Shown here: positions 18,424 through 27,223 of the stretch, piece after piece
Layout: every line of letters begins with the position of its first letter
How positions within the stretch are numbered: the stretch's first letter is position 1
DNA from: Micromonospora peucetia
GTDB taxonomy: Bacteria > Actinomycetota > Actinomycetes > Mycobacteriales > Micromonosporaceae
Direction: 5' to 3'
DNA: 64,000 bases
Assembly (NCBI RefSeq): GCF_900091625.1
Contig: NZ_FMIC01000002.1
Location: forward strand, 3,844,001-3,908,000
Made by a program: the position numbers and the translations under genes
Notes under the pieces: model-generated
Database searches by the model: none
Told to the model about the DNA's origin: nothing
What the model saw: only the letters and a program-made list of their open reading frames with translations

Positions 18424-18627
18424 TCAGGCGGCGCGGCGGTGGGTCGTCTGACCGGGCCGGCTGGCCGGGCGTGCCAGGTGGACCGCGAAGGTGGTGACGA
18501 GCAGGGCCGCTCCACAGCCCGTGCAGGCCAACTCGGGGCAGTCGGCGCCGTGGCCGTCGACACACGGCGGTGCCTCGAACGGCTCGACGCCCTCACAGGT
18601 GTCGCAGTAGAGCTCGCGCTCCGACAC
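18424..18627 (-). CDS. Small putative zinc-ribbon protein
   Basis: This 67-aa protein starts at GTG 18627, with GAGGAG 7 nt upstream on the minus strand. Cys/His pairs suggest metal binding: CDTC near residue 8, then PPCVDGHGADCPELACTGCG. The C-terminal half contains a hydrophobic stretch AALLVTTFAVHLA. No function is recognised. Longer in-frame starts reach into the 30-bp tandem repeat upstream and would add Ala/Pro/Ser repeats, which seems less likely given the ribosome-binding site. It sits between the ctaCF terminator and trpD and is bracketed by two different tandem repeats. Confidence 0.65.
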   Translation of the reverse strand: MSERELYCDTCEGVEPFEAPPCVDGHGADCPELACTGCGAALLVTTFAVHLARPASRPGQTTHRRAA

Positions 18628-18678
18628 GGGCGTCTCCTCTCGCTCCGGTCCCGCGGGGGTCTCGCACCCGCCTTGCGG

Positions 18679-18768
18679 GGATGCCGCACTTGACGGCGCG
18701 GCAGGGCTGGATGCCGCACCTGACGGCGCGGCAGGGCTGGATGCCGCACCCAAGGGCACGGCGGGGCT
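18679..18768. repeat. 30-bp tandem repeat upstream of the zinc-ribbon gene
   Basis: Three 30-bp units (18679-18708, 18709-18738, 18739-18768; GGATGCCGCACNTGACGGCG...) and a degenerate partial fourth to about 18788 lie 50-160 nt upstream of the GTG at 18627, where promoter or leader elements would be expected. The rest of the gap to trpD (18789-18869) contains a 6-bp dyad AACTAC/GTAGTT near 18803-18820 and no gene. Confidence 0.88.
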
Positions 18769-18869
18769 GGATGCCGCGCGCGGCGGCGCGGGACAATGTG
18801 TGAACTACTCAGCTGTAGTTTCCCACGCGGGTCCGACAACCTGTCGCGCCACCCGGCGGCACCCGGCGT

Positions 18870-19916
18870 TCAGAGGGAGCGCGCGACCTCGATCCAGCGG
18901 TCGAGGACGCGGGCGGCGGCCCCGGAGTCGACGGACTCGGCCGCCCGGTCCAGCCCGGCCCGCAGCGCCTCGGTGAGATCGCCGTCGAGCGGGCCCTGCG
19001 TGGCGAGCGCCGCCGCCGCGTTGACCAGGACGGCGTCACGCACCGGGCCGGTCTCGCCGGCCAGCAGCCGGCGGACCACGTCGGCGTTGAAGGCGGCGTC
19101 ACCGCCGCGCAGGTCGGCCAGGGTAGCCCGGGGTACCCCGAGGTCGGCCGCGTCCAGCAGCGACTCCCTGACGACGCCGCCCTGGGCCGCCCAGACCCGG
19201 GTCGGCGCGGCGGTGGTGAACTCGTCCAGCCCGTCCTCGCCGCGCATCACCAGCACCGAGTCACCGCGTGCGGCGAAGACACCGGCCATCACCGCGGCCA
19301 TCCGGGGGTCGAAGCAGCCGACCGCTGCGGCGCGGGGCCGCGCCGGGTTGGTCAGCGGGCCGAGGAAGTTGAACACGGTGGGCACGCCCAACTCCCGGCG
19401 TACCGGGCCGGTGTGCCGCATCCCCGGGTGGAACCGGGCCGCGAAGCAGAAGCCCATGCCGGCCTCGGCGACGCACCGGGCCACCCCCTCCGGACCCAGG
19501 TCGAGCGGCACGCCGAGGAACTCCAGCACGTCGGCGGTGCCGCACGAGGAGGAGGCCGCCCGGTTGCCGTGCTTGACCACGCGGACGCCGGCGCCGGCCA
19601 CCACCAGCGAGGCCATGGTCGAGATGTTGACCGTGTGCGCGAGGTCACCACCGGTGCCGACAACGTCGAGGGCGGTGGCGCGCACCTCCTCGGGCAGCTC
19701 GACCGGGACCGCCTGGCCGAGCATCGCCTCCACCAGACCGGCCAGCTCGGCCGAGGTCTCGCCCTTGGCACGCAGCGCGACGACGAAGCCCGCCATCTGC
19801 GCCGGGGCGGCCGAGCCGGCCATGATCTCGCCCATCGCCCAGGCTGTGTCGGCGGTGGCGAGTTCCTCACCGCGCAGCAGCGCGTTGAGCAGGTGCGGCC
19901 AGGTCCGATCGCCCAA
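18870..19916 (-). CDS. trpD: Anthranilate phosphoribosyltransferase
   Basis: TrpD joins anthranilate and PRPP, the second step from chorismate to tryptophan. The product is 348 aa. The PRPP-binding VVGTGGD is at residues 86-91 and [17 protein letters not shown] near 115-131; DEFTT is also present. The start is TTG 19916, with GGGAGG 6 nt upstream. No other trp gene is adjacent; in actinobacteria trpD often stands alone beside the ctaE-qcrCAB genes, as here. Confidence 0.93.
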   Translation of the reverse strand: MGDRTWPHLLNALLRGEELATADTAWAMGEIMAGSAAPAQMAGFVVALRAKGETSAELAGLVEAMLGQAVPVELPEEVRATALDVVGTGGDLAHTVNISTMASLVVAGAGVRVVKHGNRAASSSCGTADVLEFLGVPLDLGPEGVARCVAEAGMGFCFAARFHPGMRHTGPVRRELGVPTVFNFLGPLTNPARPRAAAVGCFDPRMAAVMAGVFAARGDSVLVMRGEDGLDEFTTAAPTRVWAAQGGVVRESLLDAADLGVPRATLADLRGGDAAFNADVVRRLLAGETGPVRDAVLVNAAAALATQGPLDGDLTEALRAGLDRAAESVDSGAAARVLDRWIEVARSL

Positions 19917-20001
19917 GGCGGGCCTCCCGAGCGTGCGAGATGCGGGTGGGATGGAACCGGCACCGGTCGGCCCGGCGCCGTGGCTGCCGGAGCGGGGGAC
20001 G

Positions 20002-20397
20002 TCAGGCGGGTGCGTGCGTCCGCAACAGCTCGGCCACCGTGGTGCCGGTGGTCACCGGGTCGAGCGGGTGCACCAGGGTGGCGTCGACCTCGGCGTAGGC
20101 GGCGAGCCACCGGTCGGCGGCGCGGGCGATCACCACGCAGGTCGGGGGAGCGTCGTCCCGGTCGTCCTTGATCTGCCGGGCGATGCCGATGCCGCCGCCC
20201 GGGCTCGCCTCGCCGTCGAGCACGAGCAGGTCGATCTCGTAGTCGTCGACGAGCCGGATGCACTCGGCGTAGGTGGACGCGTCGACGAACTCGATCCGCA
20301 GACCGGGCGCGGGGCGCGGCCCGACGGCGAGCCGCATCTGGTTGCGGACCTCCGGGTCGTCGCTGTAGAGCAGGACGGTGCAAAGACGATCGCTCAT
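20002..20397 (-). CDS. Stand-alone receiver-like protein
   Basis: This 131-aa protein has a CheY-like receiver fold: an acidic cluster YSDDPEV near residue 11 and a probable phospho-accepting aspartate D61 in [12 protein letters not shown]. No output domain is present. The conserved lysine of receivers is replaced: the region reads LVHPLDP rather than KP. The start ATG 20397 ([14 protein letters not shown]) is chosen over upstream in-frame codons because a GGAG sits about 8 nt before it. No histidine kinase is adjacent. It may be a pseudo-receiver working by protein contact. Confidence 0.7.
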   Translation of the reverse strand: MSDRLCTVLLYSDDPEVRNQMRLAVGPRPAPGLRIEFVDASTYAECIRLVDDYEIDLLVLDGEASPGGGIGIARQIKDDRDDAPPTCVVIARAADRWLAAYAEVDATLVHPLDPVTTGTTVAELLRTHAPA

Positions 20398-20583
20398 GCC
20401 GGCACTCCGGTTCGTTCCGTGCCGTCGTGAGGCACCATCGCACTGATCTTGACGATTCGTTCGCTGCGCACACTCATTGGCTGGACTGGCTCCCACCTCG
20501 TAGCTGCCCGCTGATCGTACCGGTCCGGGTGAGGTGTGCGACGTCCGCCCGGGGGCGGCGTCGGGGCGTACCGCCGGTGGGGG

Positions 20584-21528
20584 TCAGGGTGCGGGTTCCG
20601 CGGCGCGCTGACGTGCCTCCTGGCGGTCCAGGTCGCGGTCGATGCGGCGGGCCTCCCGCTCGGCCTGTCGCATCCACTGCACGACCAGTACGGCCAGCAT
20701 GGTCACGCTGACGAACTCGCCGCCGGCCCAGAGGATGCCGCCCGCGAGCACCTGGTCCTCCCACGGGTCCGACCAGGTCAGCCCGAGCGACGGGTACCAG
20801 TCGCCGCCGAACAGCGTGCTGCTCTGCATGATGGTGAGCCCGAGCACGGTGTGGAACGGCACGGAGAGCAGCATCAGCAGCGCCCGGGCCGGGTACGGCC
20901 AGCGCCCCGGCAGCGGGTCGAGGCCGAGCAGCGGCCAGAAGAACACACAGCCGGTCATGATGAAGTGCGCGTGCACGACCTCGTGCGCCCACACGTTCTC
21001 CAGCGTGTAGCGGTACAGGTCGGTGAAGTAGAGCGCGAACGGGTTCACCACGAAGATGGCGAACGCCACCAGCGGGAAGCTGTAGATGCGTGCGATCCGG
21101 CTGTGCACGATCGCCAGCAGCCGCTTGCGGGGCCGTAGCGGCAGGGTGCGCAGGGCCAGCGTCACCGGCGCGCCCAGCGCGAGGAAGATCGGCGAGATCA
21201 TGGAGAGCACCATGTGCTGGACCATGTGCACCGACAGCAGCGCCGTGTCGTACGCGTGCAGGCCGCTGACGGTGACCGCCGCGATGCCGCCGAGGCCGGG
21301 GCCGAGGAAGAAGACCGTCCTGGCGATCGGCCACCGGTCGCCCCGGACCCGCAGCCGGTGCACCCCGTAGAGGTAGACGCCGGCTGCCAGCACCAGGCCG
21401 ACGGCGAGCCAGCTGTCCAGCTTGGTCTCGGTGAACACCGAGGTCACGGTGAACGGCGGCGGGGTGGCCGCGGTCGCCACCGGCGCGGCGAGGGCGGCTG
21501 CGGCGGAGATCGGATCGGCGTGCAGCAC
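20584..21528 (-). CDS. ctaG: Cytochrome c oxidase assembly protein, CtaG (caa3-type) family
   Basis: This 314-aa polytopic membrane protein has about seven helices and paired histidines in SVHMVQHMVLSMISP, HEVVHAHFI and VPFHTVLG, as in the Bacillus-type CtaG family that helps copper insertion into oxidases. The start is GTG 21528. It diverges from ctaE with 108 nt between, so the two oxidase genes may be regulated together from that gap. It is not the Cox11-type CtaG. Confidence 0.87.
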   Translation of the reverse strand: MLHADPISAAAALAAPVATAATPPPFTVTSVFTETKLDSWLAVGLVLAAGVYLYGVHRLRVRGDRWPIARTVFFLGPGLGGIAAVTVSGLHAYDTALLSVHMVQHMVLSMISPIFLALGAPVTLALRTLPLRPRKRLLAIVHSRIARIYSFPLVAFAIFVVNPFALYFTDLYRYTLENVWAHEVVHAHFIMTGCVFFWPLLGLDPLPGRWPYPARALLMLLSVPFHTVLGLTIMQSSTLFGGDWYPSLGLTWSDPWEDQVLAGGILWAGGEFVSVTMLAVLVVQWMRQAEREARRIDRDLDRQEARQRAAEPAP

Positions 21529-21636
21529 GCTTTTCAGCCTAGGCCAGGCGAACCGGACTGCCCCGATCGGGCTGTGGTTGGCACGGGTTTGGCCCCCCGC
21601 TGATCGCCGGCCCCGGTCAAGGGCAATAATGACCGC

Positions 21637-22236
21637 GTGACTGCGGCCCCAGCCATTGACAAGAGCCGGATCCACTCTCTGACACGACCCAACATGGTCA
21701 GCGTCGGGACGATCGTGTGGCTCTCCAGTGAACTCATGTTCTTCGCGGCGCTGTTCGCGATGTACTTCTCCATCCGCGCGGCGGCACCGGAGCAGTGGGC
21801 GGAGCACACCGCTCACCTCAACATCCCCTACGCGACCACCTTCACGGTGATCCTGGTGTTGTCCTCGGTGGCCTGCCAGATCGGCGTGTTCGCCGCCGAG
21901 AAGGGTGACGTCCACGCGCTGCGGCGCTGGTTCACGATCACCTTCGTGATGGGCCTGATCTTCGTCCTCGGCCAGCTCAACGAGTACCGCGAGCTGGTGC
22001 ACGCGGGCATCAAGATCAACGCCGACGGTTACGGGTCGATGTTCTACCTGACCACCGGGTTCCACGGCCTGCACGTGGCCGGCGGTCTGGTCGCCTTCGT
22101 CATCTTCATGATCCGCACCACCATGGGCCGGTTCACGCCGGCGCAGGCCACGTCGGCGATCGTCGTGTCCTACTACTGGCACTTCGTCGACGTCGTGTGG
22201 ATCGGGCTCTACGTCATGATCTACTGGCTTCAGTGA
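21637..22236 (+). CDS. ctaE: Cytochrome c oxidase subunit III
   Basis: This 199-aa subunit III has five membrane helices, and ends in the family signature [30 protein letters not shown] around residue 146 is also typical. The start is GTG 21637. In actinobacteria subunit III is encoded with the bcc complex, and here qcrC follows after 72 nt, consistent with a bcc-aa3 supercomplex. Confidence 0.95.
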   Translation: MTAAPAIDKSRIHSLTRPNMVSVGTIVWLSSELMFFAALFAMYFSIRAAAPEQWAEHTAHLNIPYATTFTVILVLSSVACQIGVFAAEKGDVHALRRWFTITFVMGLIFVLGQLNEYRELVHAGIKINADGYGSMFYLTTGFHGLHVAGGLVAFVIFMIRTTMGRFTPAQATSAIVVSYYWHFVDVVWIGLYVMIYWLQ

Positions 22237-22308
22237 TCTTGGCGCGTCACGAACCGCGCCGCTGCTCCGTCCCCTGAGACAAGGTCTAACCGGTTAAGGA
22301 CACAGGTC

Positions 22309-23142
22309 ATGACTTCTGACAACGACCGCCGACGCGGTCTGCTCGCGCGGCTGCGCGAGCGGCCCGCAGCGCGCAGCAGGGGCCGCCGCCGGCTGGGCGC
22401 CGCGGTCCGGCTGTTCGCCGCGCTGATGCTGGCCGGCGGCGCCTACACCGTCTTCGCCCCCGGCGTGCAGGCGCAGGACGCCCCGCTCACCGGCGCCGCC
22501 GCGGAGGGCAAGGCGCTGTTCGACGTGAGCTGTGTGACCTGTCACGGTCGCAACGCCCAGGGCGTCGAGGGGCGCGGGCCGAGCCTGATCGGCGTCGGCG
22601 CGGCCTCGGTCGAGTTCCAGGTCAGCTCCGGCCGCATGCCGATGGCTCGCCAGGAGGCCCAGGCCCAGCGCAAGCCGGAGCTCTTCACCGACGAGGAGAC
22701 CCGCCAGCTCGCGCAGTTCATCCAGGAACTCGGCGGCGGCCCGGAGGTGCCCGACGGTGAGAACCTGCACTCGGACGGCAACATCGCCGCCGGCGGCGAG
22801 CTGTTCCGGATCAACTGTGCGCAGTGCCACGCCTTCGGCGGTGGCGGCGGCGCCCTGTCCTCCGGCAAGTACGCGCCGAGCCTGAAGCCGGCCACCGACC
22901 GGCAGATCTACGCCGCCATGCTGAGCGGCCCGCAGAACATGCCGGTCTTCGGTGACAACCAGATCTCCCCGGACCAGAAGGCGGACCTCATCGCCTACAT
23001 CCAGGAGACCCTGAACCACGACAAGGACCCGGGCGGGTTCAACCTCGGTCGGTACGGGCCGTCCACCGAGGGCATCGTGATTTTCCTGGTAGGCATCGTC
23101 GCACTCGTCTTCGCGAGCCTGTGGATTGCGGGCAAGTCGTGA
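22309..23142 (+). CDS. qcrC: Cytochrome bc1 complex diheme cytochrome c subunit
   Basis: QcrC passes electrons from the Rieske protein to CuA of the oxidase inside the supercomplex, so no soluble cytochrome c is needed. The product is 277 aa. An N-terminal membrane anchor (residues ~32-50) is followed by two haem c motifs: CVTCH (C75, C78, H79) and CAQCH (C170, C173, H174). A C-terminal helix (GIVIFLVGIVALVFASLWI) anchors the other end. Confidence 0.96.
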   Translation: MTSDNDRRRGLLARLRERPAARSRGRRRLGAAVRLFAALMLAGGAYTVFAPGVQAQDAPLTGAAAEGKALFDVSCVTCHGRNAQGVEGRGPSLIGVGAASVEFQVSSGRMPMARQEAQAQRKPELFTDEETRQLAQFIQELGGGPEVPDGENLHSDGNIAAGGELFRINCAQCHAFGGGGGALSSGKYAPSLKPATDRQIYAAMLSGPQNMPVFGDNQISPDQKADLIAYIQETLNHDKDPGGFNLGRYGPSTEGIVIFLVGIVALVFASLWIAGKS

Positions 23143-23209
23143 CCGGGCGGCTCATCCGATTCAGTGCTGTGGTGCCGCAGCCCGGCACCGCGCGTAGCGA
23201 GGTGAGGGC

Positions 23210-24298
23210 ATGACCACGCACACCGAGCACCAGGCCCAGCCGGCCCGGGAGCCGCTCGACGTGAACACCCCCGGGCTCAGCCAGTTCGACATCGTCCGCG
23301 AGGGCGCGCGCCGGGACGACATCGAGATCGTCCACTACGAGGCGCAGGTCGCGCCGGGCAGCAAGGCCGAGCGCCGGCTGACCCGTACCGTCGCGTCGTT
23401 CTTCCTGCTGACCGGACTGGCGGCGACCGCCTTCCTGGTGATCTACATCTGGTGGCCGTGGGAGTACGCCCCCGGCAGCGGCGGCGACAAGTGGTACACC
23501 CCGCTGCTCGGCGTCACCCTCGGCGTGGCCCTGCTCGGCATTGGCTTCGGCATCCTGACCTGGGGCAAGAAGCTGTTGCCGAAGGAGGTCTCGATCCAGG
23601 ACCGGCACGAGGGTGCCGTCTCGGAGGATGACCGGATCATCACCGGCCAGACGATGCTCTACATGGCCGACGAGTTGGGCGTGAAGCGCCGGCCGCTGCT
23701 CGGCATCTCGCTGCTGGCCGGTCTCGCGCCGGTCGGCGCGGTCGTCGCGGCGCCCCTGGTCGGCGGCCTGATCTCCCAGCCGCACAAGAACAACCAGATG
23801 TTCACCACCGGGTTCGCCCCGGGCGAGGGCGGCGCGAAGATCCGGCTGGTCCGCGAGGACGGCCGGCCGGTCCGCCCGGCGGACGTCAGCGCGGGCGGTC
23901 AGATCACCGTCTTCCCCGGCATCGACCACGGCGTGAGCAACCTGCACGCGGACTCGCCGGCCCTGCTGATCCACCTGCGGGAGGGCGACGCGCAGGAGTC
24001 GCTCCGGGCCAACGAGCGGGTCGGGCACGGCGACTACATGTGGGGCAACTACGCCGCCTACTCGAAGATCTGCACGCACGCCGGCTGCCCGGCGAGCCTG
24101 TACGAGCAGCAGACCAACCGCCTGCTCTGCCCGTGCCACCAGTCGCAGTTCCTGATCACCGACAACGCCCGGCCCATCTTCGGCCCGGCCAGCCGTCGGC
24201 TGCCGCAGCTGCCGATCGAGGTGGACTCCGAGGGCTACTTCGTGGCCAAGTCCGACTACACCGAGACCGTCGGGCCCGACTTCTGGGAGCGGCCGTGA
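23210..24298 (+). CDS. qcrA: Rieske iron-sulfur subunit of cytochrome bc1
   Basis: This 362-aa protein has three N-terminal membrane helices, an actinobacterial trait, and a C-terminal Rieske domain. The [2Fe-2S] ligands are in CTHAGC (C288, H290) and CPCHQSQF (near residues 307-310). Its stop overlaps the GTG start of qcrB by 4 nt (GTGA), so the two are translationally coupled. Confidence 0.96.
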   Translation: MTTHTEHQAQPAREPLDVNTPGLSQFDIVREGARRDDIEIVHYEAQVAPGSKAERRLTRTVASFFLLTGLAATAFLVIYIWWPWEYAPGSGGDKWYTPLLGVTLGVALLGIGFGILTWGKKLLPKEVSIQDRHEGAVSEDDRIITGQTMLYMADELGVKRRPLLGISLLAGLAPVGAVVAAPLVGGLISQPHKNNQMFTTGFAPGEGGAKIRLVREDGRPVRPADVSAGGQITVFPGIDHGVSNLHADSPALLIHLREGDAQESLRANERVGHGDYMWGNYAAYSKICTHAGCPASLYEQQTNRLLCPCHQSQFLITDNARPIFGPASRRLPQLPIEVDSEGYFVAKSDYTETVGPDFWERP

Positions 24299-25926
24299 AG
24301 CGGCGCAAGTTTGAGATGGCAGCTGTGCCGGGCAACGCCGCCCGGGGGGTGGACGACCGTTTCCAGGTGGCCACCCCGCTGCGCCGGGTGCTGAACAAGG
24401 TCTTCCCGGACCACTGGTCCTTCCTGCTCGGCGAGATCGCGCTCTTCTCGTTCGTCGTCCTGCTGCTGACCGGGGTCTTCCTGACCTTCTTCTTCGAGCC
24501 GGCGATGACCGAGGTGGTCTACAACGGCAGCTACGCCCCGCTGCGGGGCACGCCGATGTCGGCCGCGTACGCCTCCAGCCTGGACATCTCGTTCGACGTC
24601 CGCGGTGGCCTGATCATGCGGCAGATGCACCACTGGTCGGCGCTGCTGTTCATGGCCGCCATCGTGGTGCACATGCTCCGGGTGTTCTTCACCGGCGCGT
24701 TCCGCAAGCCGCGTGAGACCAACTGGATCATCGGCTCGCTGCTGTTCTGGGTCGGCTTCCTCGCCGGCTTCACCGGCTACTCCCTGCCGGACGACGGCCT
24801 TTCCGGCACCGGCCTGCGGATCGCCTCGGCGATCATGCTGTCCATCCCGGTGATCGGCTCCTGGGTCACCTCGTCGGTCTTCGGCGGGGAGTTCCCCGGC
24901 ACGATCATCATCAGCCGGTTCTACATCGCCCACGTGCTGCTCGTCCCGGGCCTGCTGCTCGCGCTGATCGGCGCCCACCTGGGCCTGGTCTTCAAGCAGA
25001 AGCACACCCAGTGGCCCGGCCCCGGGCGGACCAACGGCAACGTGGTCGGCGAGCGGATGTTCCCCCGCTACGCGATCAAGCAGGGCGGCTTCTTCATGGT
25101 CGTCTTCGGCGTGATCGCGCTGTTGGGCGGCCTGTTCCAGATCAACCCGATCTGGCTGTTCGGCCCGTACGAGGCGTGGGTGGTCTCGGCCGCCAGCCAG
25201 CCCGACTGGTACGTCATGTTCCTCGACGGCTCGACCCGTCTGATGCCGGCTTGGGAGATCAACATCCCGATCGGCGACGGATACGTGATCCCGCCGCTGT
25301 TCTGGCCGACGGTCGTGCTGCCGGGCATCCTGGTCGGCATGTCGACGCTCTACCCGTTCCTGGAGGCCCGGCGCCTCAAGGACAACCGGAGCCACAACCT
25401 GCTCCAGCGGCCCCGGGACGTGCCGGCCCGGACCGGCCTGGGCGCGATGGCGCTGGCCTTCTTCGTCGTGCTGACCCTCTCGGGCGCCAACGACGTCATC
25501 GCCGACAAGTTCCAGATCAGCCTGAACGCGATGACCTGGGCCGGCCGGGTCGGCCTGCTGCTCCTGCCGCCACTGGCGTACTACGTCACCTACCGGATCT
25601 GCCTGGGTCTCCAGCAGCACGACCGGGAGGTGCTCGCCCACGGTGTCGAGACCGGCATCATCCGGCGCCTGCCGGACGGCCGGTTCGAAGAGGTGCACCA
25701 GCCGCTCGCGGCGGCGGACGGGCACGGCGACGGCCACGGCGCGCTGCCGTACGCCGGCTGGGTCGTGCCGAAGAAGATGAACCGGCTCGGCGCCCTCGGC
25801 CCGGCCATCCGGGGCTTCTTCTACCCGATCGAGAAGCCGGCCGAGGCGCCGGTCTCGCCGGGCCACCCGCCGGTCGAGCCTCGACCGGAGCGGGAGGAGA
25901 TCGGCAGCGGCGACAGCCGCGGCTGA
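24295..25926 (+). CDS. qcrB: Cytochrome b subunit of cytochrome bc1
   Basis: QcrB oxidises menaquinol and holds two b haems. The product is 543 aa, the length typical of actinobacteria where cytochrome b and subunit IV are fused. Haem-ligand histidines lie in MHHWSALLFMAAIVVHMLR and FYIAHVLLVPGLLLALIGAH. The start is GTG 24295 overlapping the qcrA stop. The C-terminal ~100 residues form a hydrophilic tail. It is the last gene before a strong terminator. Confidence 0.96.
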   Translation: MKRRKFEMAAVPGNAARGVDDRFQVATPLRRVLNKVFPDHWSFLLGEIALFSFVVLLLTGVFLTFFFEPAMTEVVYNGSYAPLRGTPMSAAYASSLDISFDVRGGLIMRQMHHWSALLFMAAIVVHMLRVFFTGAFRKPRETNWIIGSLLFWVGFLAGFTGYSLPDDGLSGTGLRIASAIMLSIPVIGSWVTSSVFGGEFPGTIIISRFYIAHVLLVPGLLLALIGAHLGLVFKQKHTQWPGPGRTNGNVVGERMFPRYAIKQGGFFMVVFGVIALLGGLFQINPIWLFGPYEAWVVSAASQPDWYVMFLDGSTRLMPAWEINIPIGDGYVIPPLFWPTVVLPGILVGMSTLYPFLEARRLKDNRSHNLLQRPRDVPARTGLGAMALAFFVVLTLSGANDVIADKFQISLNAMTWAGRVGLLLLPPLAYYVTYRICLGLQQHDREVLAHGVETGIIRRLPDGRFEEVHQPLAAADGHGDGHGALPYAGWVVPKKMNRLGALGPAIRGFFYPIEKPAEAPVSPGHPPVEPRPEREEIGSGDSRG

Positions 25927-25942
25927 TCCCGCGACACCCCCG

Positions 25943-25980
25943 ACGTGGCGCCCACCGGAGTTCTCCGGTGGGCGCCACGT
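25943..25980 (+). terminator. Terminator after qcrCAB
   Basis: An 18-bp perfect stem (25943-25960 with 25963-25980, ACGTGGCGCCCACCGGAG) lies 17 nt after the qcrB stop. It is the longest perfect terminator hairpin in the window. Confidence 0.85.
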
Positions 25981-26104
25981 CCGTTTCCGCCCTCCGACAC
26001 CTCGACACGGGCGTGTCGGTCGTCGCCTCCCCCGTCGGGGGATCGCAGGAATAACCCCGGCCAGCCGGGTATCCGTGCGGTCCAACGTCTCAAGGGGGGG
26101 AAGT

Positions 26105-26809
26105 ATGTTGGGTATCAAACGCCTCGGCCTGCTGGCCGCGCTGGTGCTGGTGGGAATGGCGCCAGCCGCGGCGGCACAGGCCGCGGTGCAGCCGTCACAG
26201 CAGGACACCCAGTATCTGCAGGCACTGCACCAGGTGAACCTGTTCGAGATCACCGCGGGTGACCTGGCCCAGCAGAAGGGCCAGGACCAGGGGGTCAAGG
26301 ATCTGGGTGCCCGGCTCAAGACGGACCACACCCAGCTCGACCAGACGGTGCAGCAGACCGCGTCGCAGCTCGGTGTGGAGTTGCCGGCCGATCCCACCGC
26401 GGATCAGCAGTCCGTCATCGACCAGCTGAACAACGCCAGCGGCGAGGAGTTCGACCGGCTCTGGGTGACCAGCGAGCTGGCCGGCCACGTCCAGGCCATC
26501 CAGGCCACCCAGACGGAGATCTCGCAGGGCTCCGAACAGTCGGTGGTCCAGCTGGCCCAGACCGCCCTGCCGACCCTGCAGGCGCACTACGACGCGCTGG
26601 TGCAGCTGGCGGAGCAGTTGGGCATCCCGGTGCCGCAGACCAGCGCCAGCGGCACCCCGAGCCCGGGCGGCACGACGCCGGCCCCGGGTGGCACCAGCAC
26701 CGAGACCCCGGCTCCGGGTGGCACCACCGAGACCCCGGCTCCGGGCGGCACCACCGAGTCACCGGCTCCGGGTGGCACCTTCGAGACGCCGGCTCCCGCA
26801 CAGAGCTGA
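26105..26809 (+). CDS. Secreted DUF4142-type protein with Pro/Thr/Gly-rich tail
   Basis: This 234-aa protein starts at ATG 26105 after a purine-rich ribosome-binding site (AAGGGGGGAAG). A signal peptide (GLLAALVLVGMAPAAAAQA) is followed by a helical ~145-residue region resembling DUF4142, a ferritin-like predicted domain of unknown role (HQVNLFEITAGDLAQ, DLGARLKTDHTQLDQ). The last ~45 residues repeat ETPAPGGT, encoded by nearly identical 27-bp units between 26676 and 26785. It is probably an exported surface-associated protein. Confidence 0.8.
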   Translation: MLGIKRLGLLAALVLVGMAPAAAAQAAVQPSQQDTQYLQALHQVNLFEITAGDLAQQKGQDQGVKDLGARLKTDHTQLDQTVQQTASQLGVELPADPTADQQSVIDQLNNASGEEFDRLWVTSELAGHVQAIQATQTEISQGSEQSVVQLAQTALPTLQAHYDALVQLAEQLGIPVPQTSASGTPSPGGTTPAPGGTSTETPAPGGTTETPAPGGTTESPAPGGTFETPAPAQS

Positions 26810-26821
26810 CGTCACCGCACC

Positions 26822-26856
26822 ACGGCCGGCCCATCCTCCAGGGATGGGCCGGCCGT
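26822..26856 (+). terminator. Terminator after the DUF4142 gene
   Basis: A 15-bp stem (ACGGCCGGCCCATCC at 26822-26836 with 26842-26856) with a 5-nt loop, 12 nt after the stop. It may also serve the convergent Lrp-like gene ending at 26900. Confidence 0.85.
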
Positions 26857-26899
26857 TTCGTAGCCGTGCCGGGCCGCGACAACCGGCCCGGCGTCCGCG

Positions 26900-27187
26900 T
26901 CAGTCGGCGTTCGCGAGGCCGATCGCGAACGCCTCCTCCAGGTCGTGCTGGGAGTACGCCCGGAAGGCGATGTGCGACTCGGTGCCGAGCACCCCCGGCA
27001 CCTTGGAGATGCTGCCGGCGATCACCTGGGCGATCTGGTCGAACTCCCGGACCCGGACCATCGCGATCAGGTCGACGTGGCCGGCCACCGAGTAGACCTC
27101 GCTGACGCCGGGCAGGTTGGCCAGGTTCTCGGCCACCTCGGGGATCGAGTCGGTGGCACAGTCGATCAGCACGATCGCGGTGATCAC
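26900..27187 (-). CDS. Stand-alone Lrp/AsnC-type ligand-binding domain
   Basis: This 95-aa protein matches only the C-terminal RAM (amino-acid sensing) domain of Lrp/AsnC regulators: AIVLIDCATDSIPEVAENL at the start, VYSVAGHVDLIAMVRV in the middle. The DNA-binding helix-turn-helix is absent. The start is GTG 27187 with GGAG upstream. It follows the nucleotidyltransferase gene by 36 nt on the same strand. Such proteins form oligomers that bind small ligands; the role here is unknown. Confidence 0.85.
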   Translation of the reverse strand: MITAIVLIDCATDSIPEVAENLANLPGVSEVYSVAGHVDLIAMVRVREFDQIAQVIAGSISKVPGVLGTESHIAFRAYSQHDLEEAFAIGLANAD

Positions 27188-27223
27188 GGGGCATTTCTCC
27201 GTTCGTCGGCGTCGTCGCCCATG

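Noticed and set aside
18803..18820. Operator dyad AACTAC/GTAGTT downstream of trpD
   Set aside because: Only 6 bp, without a known regulator motif; it may be chance.
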